DNA from: Paenibacillus pasadenensis
GTDB lineage: Bacteria; Bacillota; Bacilli; Paenibacillales; Paenibacillaceae
Direction: 5' to 3'
Assembly: GCF_023715725.1 (NCBI RefSeq)
Contig: NZ_JAMBOT010000005.1
Span: 62,001-126,000, forward strand
Length of the DNA stretch: 64,000 nt
Below the pieces are notes generated by a model, which ran no database searches, was not told where the DNA came from, and saw only the letters and a program-made list of their open reading frames with translations. Positions within the stretch are counted from its first letter, which is position 1, and each line of letters starts with the position of its first letter. Positions 49,482-58,364 of the stretch are shown here, in pieces. A program made the position numbers and the translations under genes.

Positions 49482-50756
49482 TCAGATGTAGCTCAGACCC
49501 GCCGTATACGGGAAGGGGAGCGGGAAAAATACTCGCAGCAGCTCCGCCTGCGAATCGGTGAACGGAAGATGGCGGCCCGCTGCCCCATCGCTTCCTTCAT
49601 CTTTAGCTTCCGCCATGTCAGATGCCGCTATAGCGGACTGCCTGAGTACAAAAGCATCGGGTCCGTCATCCGGCTCGGCGTCGGGACCGTCGAACAGCAG
49701 CAGCGTCCAGTCACGGGCACTGAGCGTTATAGGAAGGCCGTCCAGCTGGAGCGCATATTCACCTGAAGGCAGGCTCTCCACTTCCCATGCGGGTACAATC
49801 AAGCCGGCTGCAGCGGCCCGCTCTGCAAAATAAACCTCAAGCTGCTCCCACAAAAGCGGCATGTTCATAATACGGATCGTTCCTTGGTTATGGCTGCTCG
49901 TATAAGGTTGTCCTTCCAGCAGCTTCATCATGCGGCGCTCATGGTCCGACACAAAAAGCAGCATGGTGGAAAAGTCCATGTGGTTCATCGTTTCCCGAAG
50001 CAGCGGCAGGACCACGGATGCTTTGCCGCCCCAGTCCACAACGAACGGCTCCAAATCCGAATCCCGCGGAATTGGACCGGAGGCAATGACGGCGTAGGCT
50101 GCCAGGCCGCCGCTGTCCTCTGCGACGTACACATCATGGTGAAAGCCGTACATGGCGGCGACCGCTTCACTGCGCAGCTCCTGGGCCAGATCGGCGATGC
50201 TGCGGCTGTAGCCCGCGGGCTTGGCTTCGGCCAGCTCCTGCAGTCTGAACCAGTCCTCTGGCAGCAGGGAACGAACCGTCATGCCGGCAGGCAGAGGCGC
50301 TCCGCAGTCGTTTTGCCGGGAGAGGCGATAGCGGCGAACTGAGCCGAACGCATGGCAGCCGTTGCGGCGGTAGAGCGAGCGGGTGCCGGATACGAGCATA
50401 ATGGCCGCATCCATTTCCTCCGCCTGATGGAACGCTTCGCTGAGCAGAACGCTGGCATGCCCCTGCCCGCGATAATCGGGATGAGTACAGACGGAGCCGA
50501 GCGCACATGCGCTAATTGTGGATGACCCGATCCGAATGCGCTGAGGAACAAATCCGATAAACGAAACGAGCCTGCCGTCCTGGCCGATTCCGAGCGAAAG
50601 ATCCATGGCTGGATCGAATATGCGGGGAAAGCTGTCGCCCATGGAAGGCTGGCCCGGTTCGCGGAAAACGAGATCGGCGAGCTCAACCGCTTCTCTCAGC
50701 TCTTCGCGGTTTAAGCGGCGCCGAAGTTCTTTCACAGATGTTTGTTCTTGATTCAT
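49482..50756 (-). CDS. GNAT acetyltransferase, Eis-like with C-terminal SCP2-type part
   Basis: 424 residues. The acetyl-CoA loop is in LGSVCTHPDYRGQGHASVLL (V-x-T-x-P-x-x-R-x-x-G form, about 87-106). A second GNAT-like half (about 150-300) and a C-terminal SCP2-like region follow the plan of the Eis and YokD-like proteins. Eis members acetylate several amines on aminoglycosides or proteins; the substrate here is unknown. GGGGAGG precedes the ATG. Confidence 0.82.
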   Translation of the reverse strand: MNQEQTSVKELRRRLNREELREAVELADLVFREPGQPSMGDSFPRIFDPAMDLSLGIGQDGRLVSFIGFVPQRIRIGSSTISACALGSVCTHPDYRGQGHASVLLSEAFHQAEEMDAAIMLVSGTRSLYRRNGCHAFGSVRRYRLSRQNDCGAPLPAGMTVRSLLPEDWFRLQELAEAKPAGYSRSIADLAQELRSEAVAAMYGFHHDVYVAEDSGGLAAYAVIASGPIPRDSDLEPFVVDWGGKASVVLPLLRETMNHMDFSTMLLFVSDHERRMMKLLEGQPYTSSHNQGTIRIMNMPLLWEQLEVYFAERAAAAGLIVPAWEVESLPSGEYALQLDGLPITLSARDWTLLLFDGPDAEPDDGPDAFVLRQSAIAASDMAEAKDEGSDGAAGRHLPFTDSQAELLRVFFPLPFPYTAGLSYI

Positions 50757-50869
50757 GCTCGTCCTCCCCTTGACATCATTTCGAAGCTTACTAAAAAGCG
50801 GCCGGCAGCCGAAGGCTACAGGCCGCTACTCCTATTCTTTTATACCCAATCTTTTACCGGAATGTATCG

Positions 50870-52096
50870 CTAGGTCGTTGTTTCCTGGGCATGTTTCCGT
50901 TCATAACGGTCGCTAAAGCCGAAAATCGGGTCCAAAAGCCGGTATACCCGTTTGCTTTCTTTGGTCAGCAGCGGCCCGAGAATGGCGAGTATAAGCACAT
51001 ACAACGCGGCAAAGGGCTGAAGAATGCCAGCCAAGCCTCCGGCAAGCGCCAGATTGGCCATGATGATGGAAAACTCGCCTCTGGCGACGATAGTCAGACC
51101 GATTTTAGCCGACGCATAAGGGGGAATGCCTGAGCTGCGTCCGGCCAGCATACCGGCGGCAAAGTTGCCGATGAGCGTAAGCACAACAGCAATCAGCGCC
51201 ATCCAGACTGCGCCTCCGAGCTCCATCGGATTAATCGTCAGGCCAAAGCTGAAGAAAAACAGAGCGCCGAAAAAGTCGCGGAAGGGCAAAATGAGCTTTT
51301 CAATGCGATGGGCATGCTTCGTCTCCGCAAGCACGAGGCCGACCAGCAGCGCGCCGATGGCTTCGGCGACATGAATCGTCTCGGCAAAACCGGCTATCAA
51401 AAATAACGAGGCGAATATAACGAGCAAAAATTGCTCGTTGGAGCGGATGTCCAGCCAGCGGTCCAGGTTGGGAACGAGCTTGCGACCGACAATTAGAATG
51501 CCGAGCATGAACACAAGCGCAATAAGGGCGGACAGCAGCACGCCGCCCAAGCTGGAGGACGAGCTTAACACCAGGCCGGACACGATGGAGATATAGAGGG
51601 CGAGAAAAACATCCTCAAACATGATGATGCCCAAAATCATCTCCGTCTCCTGATTGGCCGTGCGTTTCAGGTCCACCAGCACTTTGGCGACGATGGCGCT
51701 GGAGGAAATGGTGGTAATACCGGCGATTATGAGCACTTCGGCCAGCGGCAGTCCCGTCATGAAGCCAAACAGCAGTCCGATCGTAAAGTTGATGCCGATA
51801 TAAATGCTGCCGCCGACTACGATGGATTTTCCGGATTTAATCAGCCGTCCAACCGAAAACTCCAGCCCGAGATAAAGCAGCAGGAACAGAACGCCGACTC
51901 TACCAAAAAAATCGATTAGTTCCGCGCTGTTAATAAAGCGAAAGTCCAGATAGCCCCAGTGGACGGCGTGGGGGCCGACAGCCATGCCGACGAGAATGTA
52001 AAACGGAATGACGGAAAACTTCAGCTTGGCGGAAATCACGCCGGCCAGCGCGACGAGCAGAATGGCAAGTCCGATTTCGAGAACGATATGGTCCAT
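50870..52096 (-). CDS. khtU: K+/H+ antiporter subunit KhtU (CPA2 family)
   Basis: 408 residues with about 12-13 helices. EIGLAILLVALAGVISAKLKFSVIPFYILVGMAVGPHA at the start, GLEFSVGRLIKSGKS and the GITTISSSAIVAKVL helix are the CPA2 hallmarks. ARGEFSIIMANLAL near the end is the usual Arg-Gly-Glu-Phe motif. Its ATG lies 2 bp after the stop of the khtT gene, as in B. subtilis khtTU, so KhtT is the regulatory partner. Exports potassium under alkaline or methylglyoxal stress. Confidence 0.92.
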   Translation of the reverse strand: MDHIVLEIGLAILLVALAGVISAKLKFSVIPFYILVGMAVGPHAVHWGYLDFRFINSAELIDFFGRVGVLFLLLYLGLEFSVGRLIKSGKSIVVGGSIYIGINFTIGLLFGFMTGLPLAEVLIIAGITTISSSAIVAKVLVDLKRTANQETEMILGIIMFEDVFLALYISIVSGLVLSSSSSLGGVLLSALIALVFMLGILIVGRKLVPNLDRWLDIRSNEQFLLVIFASLFLIAGFAETIHVAEAIGALLVGLVLAETKHAHRIEKLILPFRDFFGALFFFSFGLTINPMELGGAVWMALIAVVLTLIGNFAAGMLAGRSSGIPPYASAKIGLTIVARGEFSIIMANLALAGGLAGILQPFAALYVLILAILGPLLTKESKRVYRLLDPIFGFSDRYERKHAQETTT

Positions 52097-52098
52097 CG

Positions 52099-52590
52099 TT
52101 ACTCACATCCATTCTTGAGGATGTCGCGGAACGCCTTCTGCTGGCTCCGTTCGCCGGCGACGATCAGCAGCGCTTCTTCAGTCAGCACAAGCTCCGGCCC
52201 AGGGTTGATGTGTTTGTGCCCGCCCCTTTCCACGACAGCCAGCACGCTGGCTCCAGACCGTTTGCGCACGCTCAGGTCGCCGATGGAGTGGCCGACGCAT
52301 GGGTAGCCTGGCTCGACCCTGTACCATTCGATAATGAGGTCGTCGAGCACCATTTCGATATTTTCCAGCGCCCTTGGTTTATACTGCATGCCGCCTATAA
52401 TGGAGGCGAGCATGCGGGCCTCGTCGTCGTCAAGGGTGAATACAGGCTCATAGTCTTCGTCGCGGTCCGTTTGCATATAACATTCCCGCCGTCCGTCATC
52501 ATGAATGACGACAACAAGCACGTCGCCGCCGCGAGTGCTGATGCGGAATTTTTTGCCGATTCCAGGCAAGTGGGTTTCTCTGATGTCCAT
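52099..52590 (-). CDS. khtT: K+/H+ antiporter regulatory subunit KhtT (TrkA-C domain)
   Basis: 163 residues. An N-terminal half (MDIRETHLPGIGKKFRI start) and a C-terminal RCK/TrkA_C domain (about 80-155; GHSIGDLSVRKRSGASVLAVVERG and LVLTEEALLIVAGE). KhtT proteins bind c-di-AMP in their TrkA_C domain and tune KhtU. The small KhtS subunit gene is not seen upstream. An AGGAGGTACACGT-like site precedes the ATG. Confidence 0.92.
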   Translation of the reverse strand: MDIRETHLPGIGKKFRISTRGGDVLVVVIHDDGRRECYMQTDRDEDYEPVFTLDDDEARMLASIIGGMQYKPRALENIEMVLDDLIIEWYRVEPGYPCVGHSIGDLSVRKRSGASVLAVVERGGHKHINPGPELVLTEEALLIVAGERSQQKAFRDILKNGCE

Positions 52591-52692
52591 ACGTGTACCT
52601 CCTGTTGTTGGCTTTCCTCTTGGCGTTAGGTTGCCTTAACAGGCCAAAACCAATCGCCGAAAAACAAAAAAGCATGACGGTTGGAATCGGTA

Positions 52693-53088
52693 TTACGCAG
52701 CGTATGAGGTTTTGCGCACAGGAGAGAGGAGTATACGATGGATGAAGCGGGCGATACAGGGAGAAAGGCGCAGATTTCTTGACCAGGAGGGCCCGGCGAA
52801 CAAGGCGGCTAGTATCGCGCACGCTAGCGCCGCGCTGGTTTTATCGTCAGTCTGCACATAGCCGGTGGGTTCCGGTTGCAGGGCTAGTGCCTGCTGTCGT
52901 TCGTTCAAATGGGAGCGGGCCATGACGCGTACGCCGGTATCCAGCTTGCGGGACATCGAGCTCTCCGTGGAGGCTTCCGCTGCGGCTTCCGGCAGCATAA
53001 TTGGCGGGGTAGGCGTGGAGCAGATCATGATGAGCGCAATAAAGAATAATGATAACAAGCGTGAGAACGAGCTAGAGCGCTTCATCAT
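52693..53088 (-). CDS. Secreted or membrane protein of unknown function
   Basis: 131 residues. Signal peptide-like start (MMKRSSSFSRLLSLFFIALIM), a Pro/Ala/Glu-rich part, then a second hydrophobic stretch (SAALACAILAALFAG, about 86-100) and a basic end. AAAGGGGG lies upstream of the ATG. No family was recognised. Only about 100 bp separates it from khtT. Confidence 0.5.
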   Translation of the reverse strand: MMKRSSSFSRLLSLFFIALIMICSTPTPPIMLPEAAAEASTESSMSRKLDTGVRVMARSHLNERQQALALQPEPTGYVQTDDKTSAALACAILAALFAGPSWSRNLRLSPCIARFIHRILLSPVRKTSYAA

Positions 53089-53151
53089 GATCTTTTCCCC
53101 CTTTTTATAGGATATTTAACCTTATTATAAGTGAAAGAAGCCGATTTAGGC

Positions 53152-53187
53152 AAAAAAGAGCCCCGCCCATTTTGTGGACGAGGCTAT
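53152..53187 (-). terminator. Terminator of the oligoendopeptidase gene
   Basis: On the minus strand AGCCTCGTCC and GGGCGGGGCT pair over 10 positions (with G-U pairs) around a 7-base loop, followed by CTTTTTTG. Confidence 0.75.
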
Positions 53188-53202
53188 TTGGAGCTTGTAA
53201 CG

Positions 53203-54900
53203 TTAGAAGCTGCTGTCGTCAACGCTGTCCAGCCAGCTGCGAATTTCTCCGACAACACTGGTGACGGCGCCGTCTTCAAAAGGAGACATCAATCCGGCGC
53301 TCCGTGCGAGGGCGGTGAACGACTGGCTGCCGCCAAGACGGCAAAGGGCCAAATAATCCTGCCAGGCCTGATCAAAGTTTTCTCTCGACCGCTTCCAGAA
53401 TTGGAAGGCGCACAGCTGAGCCAGCGTATAGTCGATATAGTAAAACGGCGCTTGATAAATATGGCTCTGCTTCTGCCAGGTGCCGCCCCGCTCCAGAAAG
53501 TCGTTGCCGTCAAAGCTGCGGTAAGGGCGGTACACCTTCTCAATTTCGCGCCATTTGGCTTTGCGCTCCGCCGGACTGGCTTCCGGGTTCTCGTACACAA
53601 AATGCTGGAATTCATCTACGGAAACCCCGTAAGGGATGAACATAAGCGCCGAAGCGAGATGGTCGAAGCGGTATTTGTCAGTGTCTTCCTTGAAGAACAG
53701 CTCCATCCACGGCCAAGCGAGAAACTCCATGCTCATGGAGTGGATCTCGGCCGCTTCCATCGTTGGCCAGAAATACTCCGGAACGTCGTGTCCGCGGCTC
53801 ATGTACACCTGGAAGGCATGGCCCGCCTCATGGGTCAGCACGTCGACGTCGCCGGAGGTTCCGTTGAAGTTGGCGAAAATAAACGGAGATTCGTACTCGC
53901 TGATATACGTGCAGTACCCGCCGCTTTCCTTGCCTTTGCGGCTCAGCAGGTCAAGCAGCTCATGCTCGGACATGAATTGGAAAAATTCGTCCAGCTCTGG
54001 GCTCATCTCACGGTACATGCGGCGGCCCTGCTCCAGAATCCAGTCGGGATCGCCTTTTGGCGTGGCGTTTCCGCTTTTGAAGCTGAAGTTTTCGTCGTAA
54101 TAATGCAGCTTATCGACTCCGATCCGGGCCTGCTGGCGCTCGGCAAGGCGGACGGCAATCGGCACGATCTGCTCCCTCACCTGTTTGCGGAAGTTCGCCA
54201 CCATATCAGCGTCGTAATCGGTGCGGCCCAGCCGGTCGTAGCCGAGCTGCACGTAATTCGGGTACCCCAGCTTATGGGCGATCGCCGTACGTATTTTGAC
54301 CAGCTTATCGTACAGAAGGTCCAGCTCTTGCTCATTGCCGGAGAGGAAGCCAAAAACCGCCTCGCTAGCGCTGCGGCGGACATCCCGGTCGGTGGACTGG
54401 GTGTACGGAGTCAGCTGGGAAAGCGTGCGCTCTTCGCCGTCAAATTGAATTTTGGCGGAGGCGATCAGCTGGCCGTATTCCGTGGTCAGTTTATTTTCAA
54501 GCTGCAAATCCTCAATAATCTCGGGTTTGAAGGTTTTGAGCGCAAGCTCCGCCGAACGGAGCAGCTGGGTTCCGAAACGTTCCTCCAGCCCATCCCGGTA
54601 AACGGACTCGGTAATTGCTCTATAATAGTCGGTAACATATTCTTGGATGATCGGCCCGGTTTCGTCGGCATAGTCCTGCTCGGCCTTGTAAAATTCGTCG
54701 TTGGTGTTTACGGAATGGCGGATGTACACAAGCTGGAACATCGAATCGATCTCGCTGCGCAGCTTGTTTACTGCCGAAATCGCATCTAGCTGCTCCTCTA
54801 GGCTGGCGGCGTTGCGGATGGCGGAGATTTTTTCTTTAAAGGCGCTGGTGACGGCGTCGCGGTCCGGCCTTTCGTAACGGTATTCGCTGAACTTCAACAT
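53203..54900 (-). CDS. M3 family oligoendopeptidase
   Basis: 565 residues. The zinc motif HEAGHAFQ (about 346-353) with the downstream Glu in MEAAEIHSMSMEF (about 374-386) is intact. It is of the PepF/YjbG-like M3B type, cytosolic, degrading short peptides. AAGAGGTG precedes the ATG at 54900. It is divergent from rbsK. Confidence 0.93.
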   Translation of the reverse strand: MLKFSEYRYERPDRDAVTSAFKEKISAIRNAASLEEQLDAISAVNKLRSEIDSMFQLVYIRHSVNTNDEFYKAEQDYADETGPIIQEYVTDYYRAITESVYRDGLEERFGTQLLRSAELALKTFKPEIIEDLQLENKLTTEYGQLIASAKIQFDGEERTLSQLTPYTQSTDRDVRRSASEAVFGFLSGNEQELDLLYDKLVKIRTAIAHKLGYPNYVQLGYDRLGRTDYDADMVANFRKQVREQIVPIAVRLAERQQARIGVDKLHYYDENFSFKSGNATPKGDPDWILEQGRRMYREMSPELDEFFQFMSEHELLDLLSRKGKESGGYCTYISEYESPFIFANFNGTSGDVDVLTHEAGHAFQVYMSRGHDVPEYFWPTMEAAEIHSMSMEFLAWPWMELFFKEDTDKYRFDHLASALMFIPYGVSVDEFQHFVYENPEASPAERKAKWREIEKVYRPYRSFDGNDFLERGGTWQKQSHIYQAPFYYIDYTLAQLCAFQFWKRSRENFDQAWQDYLALCRLGGSQSFTALARSAGLMSPFEDGAVTSVVGEIRSWLDSVDDSSF

Positions 54901-55208
54901 GAGAGCACCTCTTTCGGAAAATGAATGGCATTAGGCCGTACATGAAGCTCTATTATTATAACGAATTTCACAACGATATTGTGGAAAAAATAGGTATAAT
55001 AATCTGAACCAGCGTTCAAAACAAGCGAATTTTTTTCATCAGGCATGATCCTGTGCTATTGTTACATAGACGGTTAAAAAAAGAGCTAAGCTGGGAGCCA
55101 AAGCTGGCAGCGCTCGATATTAAACGCCGGAATTCTACCATTTATTTTGAGAGTACATCCGGGTTGTAGCCATTCCGCGGATGTCTGCATAGAAAGGAAG
55201 TTTGCATT
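54901..55208. other. Divergent intergenic region pepF-rbsK
   Basis: This 308-bp gap has TATAAT-like boxes on both strands (minus strand near 54957, plus strand near 54995). Between them lies an inverted repeat TTTCACAA/TTGTGGAA (54966-54986, one mismatch), which could be an operator. No gene, riboswitch or RNA was recognised in the rest. Confidence 0.45.
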
Positions 55209-56195
55209 ATGAGTCAACACAATCAAAACCCTCGCGTGGCGGTGGCCGGCAGCCTTAATATGGATCTTGTTATCAGCATGGAGCGTATGCCGGAGGCTGG
55301 AGAAACGATCAGCGGCAGCGCGCTGCACACGCTGCCTGGAGGCAAAGGAGCAAATCAAGCGGCCGGCTGCGCGCGGATGGGTGCGGACACCGCGATGATC
55401 GGACGGGTCGGCAAGGACGCTTTTGGCGGCCAGCTGCTGGAGCAGATGCGCCGTATGGGCGTCAACGATGCCGGAATCGGCGAGCATAGATCGGCTCCTA
55501 CTGGCATTGCGTCCATCTATCATACTAAAGAGGACAACTGCATCGTCATCGTGGCCGGAGCCAACGGCGAATGCGACGCGGACTGGATCGAGAGCAACCG
55601 CGCCGCAATCGAAGAGGCGCAGGTGCTGCTCGTTCAGCTGGAAATCCCGCTTCCTGCGGTACAGCGCGCACTGGAAATTGCTCGCGCAGCGGGAATCGTG
55701 ACGGTGCTGAACCCAGCCCCGGCGCGTGAGCTACCGCAGGAGCTGCTGGAGCTGGCGGATTATATTACGCCGAACGAGACCGAATTCGCGGCGCTGTCCG
55801 GCGTGTCCGCCGAGACCGAAGCGGAGCTGAGCGACGCGATGGCCGCTTGGCAGGCCAAGGTAGGCAGCCGTGTCATTGTAACGCGCGGCAGCGCGGGCAG
55901 CTCCTTCCTCGGCGAGGACGGCGGGCTGTTGACCGCCTCTGCGCCGAAGGTTGAGGTTGTGGATACAACCGGAGCCGGCGATACGCTTAACGCGGCACTG
56001 TGCGTGAAGCTGGGAGAGCTGATCCAGAAGCAGCAGGCTGGCGGAGAGGCTGGTTCGGTTGGCGATGCGGAGCTGCTGGACGCGCTGCGTTTTGCGGTAC
56101 AGGCAGCCTCGCTCGCCGTCACCCGGTTCGGCGCGCAGGACGGGCTTCCTTCGCGGGAGGAAGTAGAGGCGGCGCTGGCGGCTTCCGCCGGGTGA
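55209..56195 (+). CDS. rbsK: Ribokinase (PfkB family)
   Basis: 328 residues. N-terminal VAVAGSLNMDLVISMERMP, the GGKGANQAAGCARMGA substrate loop (about 39-54), the C-terminal signature DTTGAGDTLNAALC with catalytic Asp (about 255-268) and the VTRGSAGSSFL nucleotide region are all present. The product phosphorylates D-ribose. No rbs transporter genes are adjacent, so ribose may come from nucleoside breakdown. Its GGAAG site is fair. A strong terminator follows. Confidence 0.93.
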   Translation: MSQHNQNPRVAVAGSLNMDLVISMERMPEAGETISGSALHTLPGGKGANQAAGCARMGADTAMIGRVGKDAFGGQLLEQMRRMGVNDAGIGEHRSAPTGIASIYHTKEDNCIVIVAGANGECDADWIESNRAAIEEAQVLLVQLEIPLPAVQRALEIARAAGIVTVLNPAPARELPQELLELADYITPNETEFAALSGVSAETEAELSDAMAAWQAKVGSRVIVTRGSAGSSFLGEDGGLLTASAPKVEVVDTTGAGDTLNAALCVKLGELIQKQQAGGEAGSVGDAELLDALRFAVQAASLAVTRFGAQDGLPSREEVEAALAASAG

Positions 56196-56266
56196 AGCTT
56201 GCGGGCATCTGGCGGCGGACGGGAGAGAAGCGCACCGTGACCCGGCAGCCTGGCAACTAAAACGAG

Positions 56267-56313
56267 GGGGCTGTCCGCTAGTCACATTCGTGACTAGCGG
56301 ACAGCCCCTTTTT
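56267..56313 (+). terminator. Terminator of rbsK
   Basis: GGGGCTGTCCGCTAGTCA pairs perfectly with its complement (18 bp) around CATTCG, then five T. Confidence 0.9.
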
Positions 56314-56407
56314 AAAATCCCGAAAATCGGCAAACCGAGCGCGGTAAGGTCGTTTGACGCCCTTACGGGAGCCGAAAATCGGCTACCGAATCCAACTACC
56401 GTGCCAG

Positions 56408-57385
56408 TCAAATCCGGTAGCTCGCAAACGGCTCGCCGTAGCGGAACGGCCGGCTAATGCGCTCCAGCTCATCCTGAATGGCCGGTTCGGCCGCGATTTC
56501 CAGGCTGCGCAGATTCGCTTCCAGCTGACGGACGCTGGTTGCGCCGGCAATAACGGACGCAACCGCCGGCTTGTCCATTAGCCAGCGGATCGAGAGCGCG
56601 GCGGGCTCGCAGCCGGCCTCCTCGGCAAGCTCGGTGACGTCCTGGCCGAGACCGATTACATCGCCTTTGAGGAAACGGCCGAAGGACGGGTCCTTTTCCA
56701 GCCTTGAGCCGTTTGGCGCGTCGGCTCCTGCGGCATATTTTCCGGTCAAAATGCCGCCAGCCAGCGGGAAGTATGGAATGAGCCCGATGCCTTGATCGAG
56801 GCAGAGCGGCACCAGCTCCAGCTCCGGCGTTCTGTCGGCCAGGGAATAGCTGGTTTGAATGGAAACGTACCGTTCCAGCTGGAGCCGGTCGCTGACGCCA
56901 AGCGCCTTCATCAGCTCCCAAGCCTGATAGTTGGAAGCGCCGATGTAACGGACTTTGCCGGAGCGCACCATGTCGTCCAGCGTGCGCAATGTTTCCTCGA
57001 GCGGTGTTTCGGGATCGAAGGTATGAATCTGGTACAGATCGACGTAATCTGTCCCCAGGCGGCGCAGGCTTCCTTCCAGCTCCGTCATCAGATGGGCGCG
57101 CGACGCCCCTCGTTTGCCAGGCCCTTCACCCGTTGGCAGGCCGGCTTTTGTCGTCAGCACCGCTTCTGTCCGTCGTCCGGCAAGCGCTTTGCCGATAATA
57201 GATTCGCTAAGCGTCCCTGCGTAAATATTGGCTGTGTCGAGAAAATTAATTCCGCTGTCCAGCGCGGAGTGAATAATGCGGATGCTCTCCGCCTCGTCCG
57301 TCCGCTTGCCGAATGCGTTCGTGCCAAGGCCAAGCGCGGATACGCTAAGCCCGCTGCCGCCTAGTTTCCGGTAGGTCATCGTCAT
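56408..57385 (-). CDS. Aldo/keto reductase
   Basis: 325 residues from ATG 57383-57385, which has GAGGAGG upstream; the ORF could start ten codons earlier without a site. AKR tetrad: Asp and Tyr in FLDTANIYAGT, Lys in LTTKAGL, His in DLYQIHTFD. The blocks YIGASNYQAWEL and PYFPLAGGILTGKY are typical of the YhdN/YqkF-like bacterial group. Substrate unknown. Confidence 0.9.
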   Translation of the reverse strand: MTMTYRKLGGSGLSVSALGLGTNAFGKRTDEAESIRIIHSALDSGINFLDTANIYAGTLSESIIGKALAGRRTEAVLTTKAGLPTGEGPGKRGASRAHLMTELEGSLRRLGTDYVDLYQIHTFDPETPLEETLRTLDDMVRSGKVRYIGASNYQAWELMKALGVSDRLQLERYVSIQTSYSLADRTPELELVPLCLDQGIGLIPYFPLAGGILTGKYAAGADAPNGSRLEKDPSFGRFLKGDVIGLGQDVTELAEEAGCEPAALSIRWLMDKPAVASVIAGATSVRQLEANLRSLEIAAEPAIQDELERISRPFRYGEPFASYRI

Positions 57386-57480
57386 GGGAATCTTCCTCCT
57401 CGATGTAATATTCATGAATATTCCAGCTCCGCCAATCCATACTAGCGCTAGATGGTTATCCCGGAGAGGTGGAGCTTGAT

Positions 57481-58137
57481 ATGTATGCCCGATTGAAAAA
57501 AAAGCTGCAAAACCTGATCAGGCGCGGCAGGGGAGCCGGTCCGCTGCTTGCCTGCTCGCTTGCGGCCGCGTGCGGCCTGGCTTGTATGGCGGGAGCGGCA
57601 GCAGCCAACGCTTCAGAAGCAGCGTCTGCCCGCTATGCTGCAGCGCCTTTTCAGCTCGATAAAGATGTAATTCCGCAAAATGCCCAATCCAGTGCGGCGG
57701 AGCTTGCCCGTAATGCAGATTGTATCGTTGTCGGCAGCTTTGAGGAGGCGGATCGGATGGTTCCTACAGCCAGCCGGGTCCCGCAAGGGCGGCTGGTCAA
57801 TTTTGTCCAGCGTCTCAAGGTTCGCGAGTGGATCAAGGGCAGTGCTCAAAACCAAATCACCGTCGTCACGACGGGAATTGAGCCGCTGCCGCCGCCTTCG
57901 CAGCTGGAGGCGAATGAACGTTACCCCGGGGCCTGGGCCGCTGACCTGGACTATCTATTGTTTCTCCGTAAGCTGGAAGGAACGGAAGACTATGCGCCGC
58001 TCGGCCTGCTTCAAGGCGTATATCCCATCCAGGGAGGGCGTACGGTTAGTTTGGAGGGGAAAGGCTTCCCCCAATTGAACGGCCTGGAGCCGTCCGGGTT
58101 AAAAAATTCCGTGAACGGCCTCATCGGCGGACGTTAG
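57481..58137 (+). CDS. Secreted protein of unknown function
   Basis: 218 residues from ATG 57481. A long basic start (MYARLKKKLQNLIRRGRG) and a hydrophobic helix ending near AAANASEA suggest a signal peptide. The rest has the pattern QSSAAELARNADCIVVGSFEEAD, then VREWIKGSAQNQITVVTTG and LDYLLFLRKLEG. This recalls small secreted Bacillus proteins that hold an OB-like or beta fold (the ADxIVxG...LKGxxxxxIxVxxxG pattern). No named family is claimed. Confidence 0.6.
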   Translation: MYARLKKKLQNLIRRGRGAGPLLACSLAAACGLACMAGAAAANASEAASARYAAAPFQLDKDVIPQNAQSSAAELARNADCIVVGSFEEADRMVPTASRVPQGRLVNFVQRLKVREWIKGSAQNQITVVTTGIEPLPPPSQLEANERYPGAWAADLDYLLFLRKLEGTEDYAPLGLLQGVYPIQGGRTVSLEGKGFPQLNGLEPSGLKNSVNGLIGGR

Positions 58138-58218
58138 GCTGCAGTCAACGGTTGAACAGCATGTAAAAAGGCTTGGCATATCCCCGTTGTTGCGCCATCG
58201 ATTATATCATACCTGCAT

Positions 58219-58263
58219 AGCCTGAAGCGCGCTGCTGCAAGCAGCGGACCGCTCAGGCTTTTC
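58219..58263 (+). terminator. Terminator of the secreted-protein gene
   Basis: AGCCTGAAGCG/CGCTCAGGCT with an inner CGCTGCTTGC-like stem, then TTTTCATTT. Confidence 0.7.
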
Positions 58264-58364
58264 ATTTCTTTAAAACGGCGGCCGACGCGCCAAAAAAGTC
58301 CCCTCCGCCGGACAGGCAGAGAGGACAGAAGAGAAAGCATGTTAAAAAGCTTTAATTCACAGCA

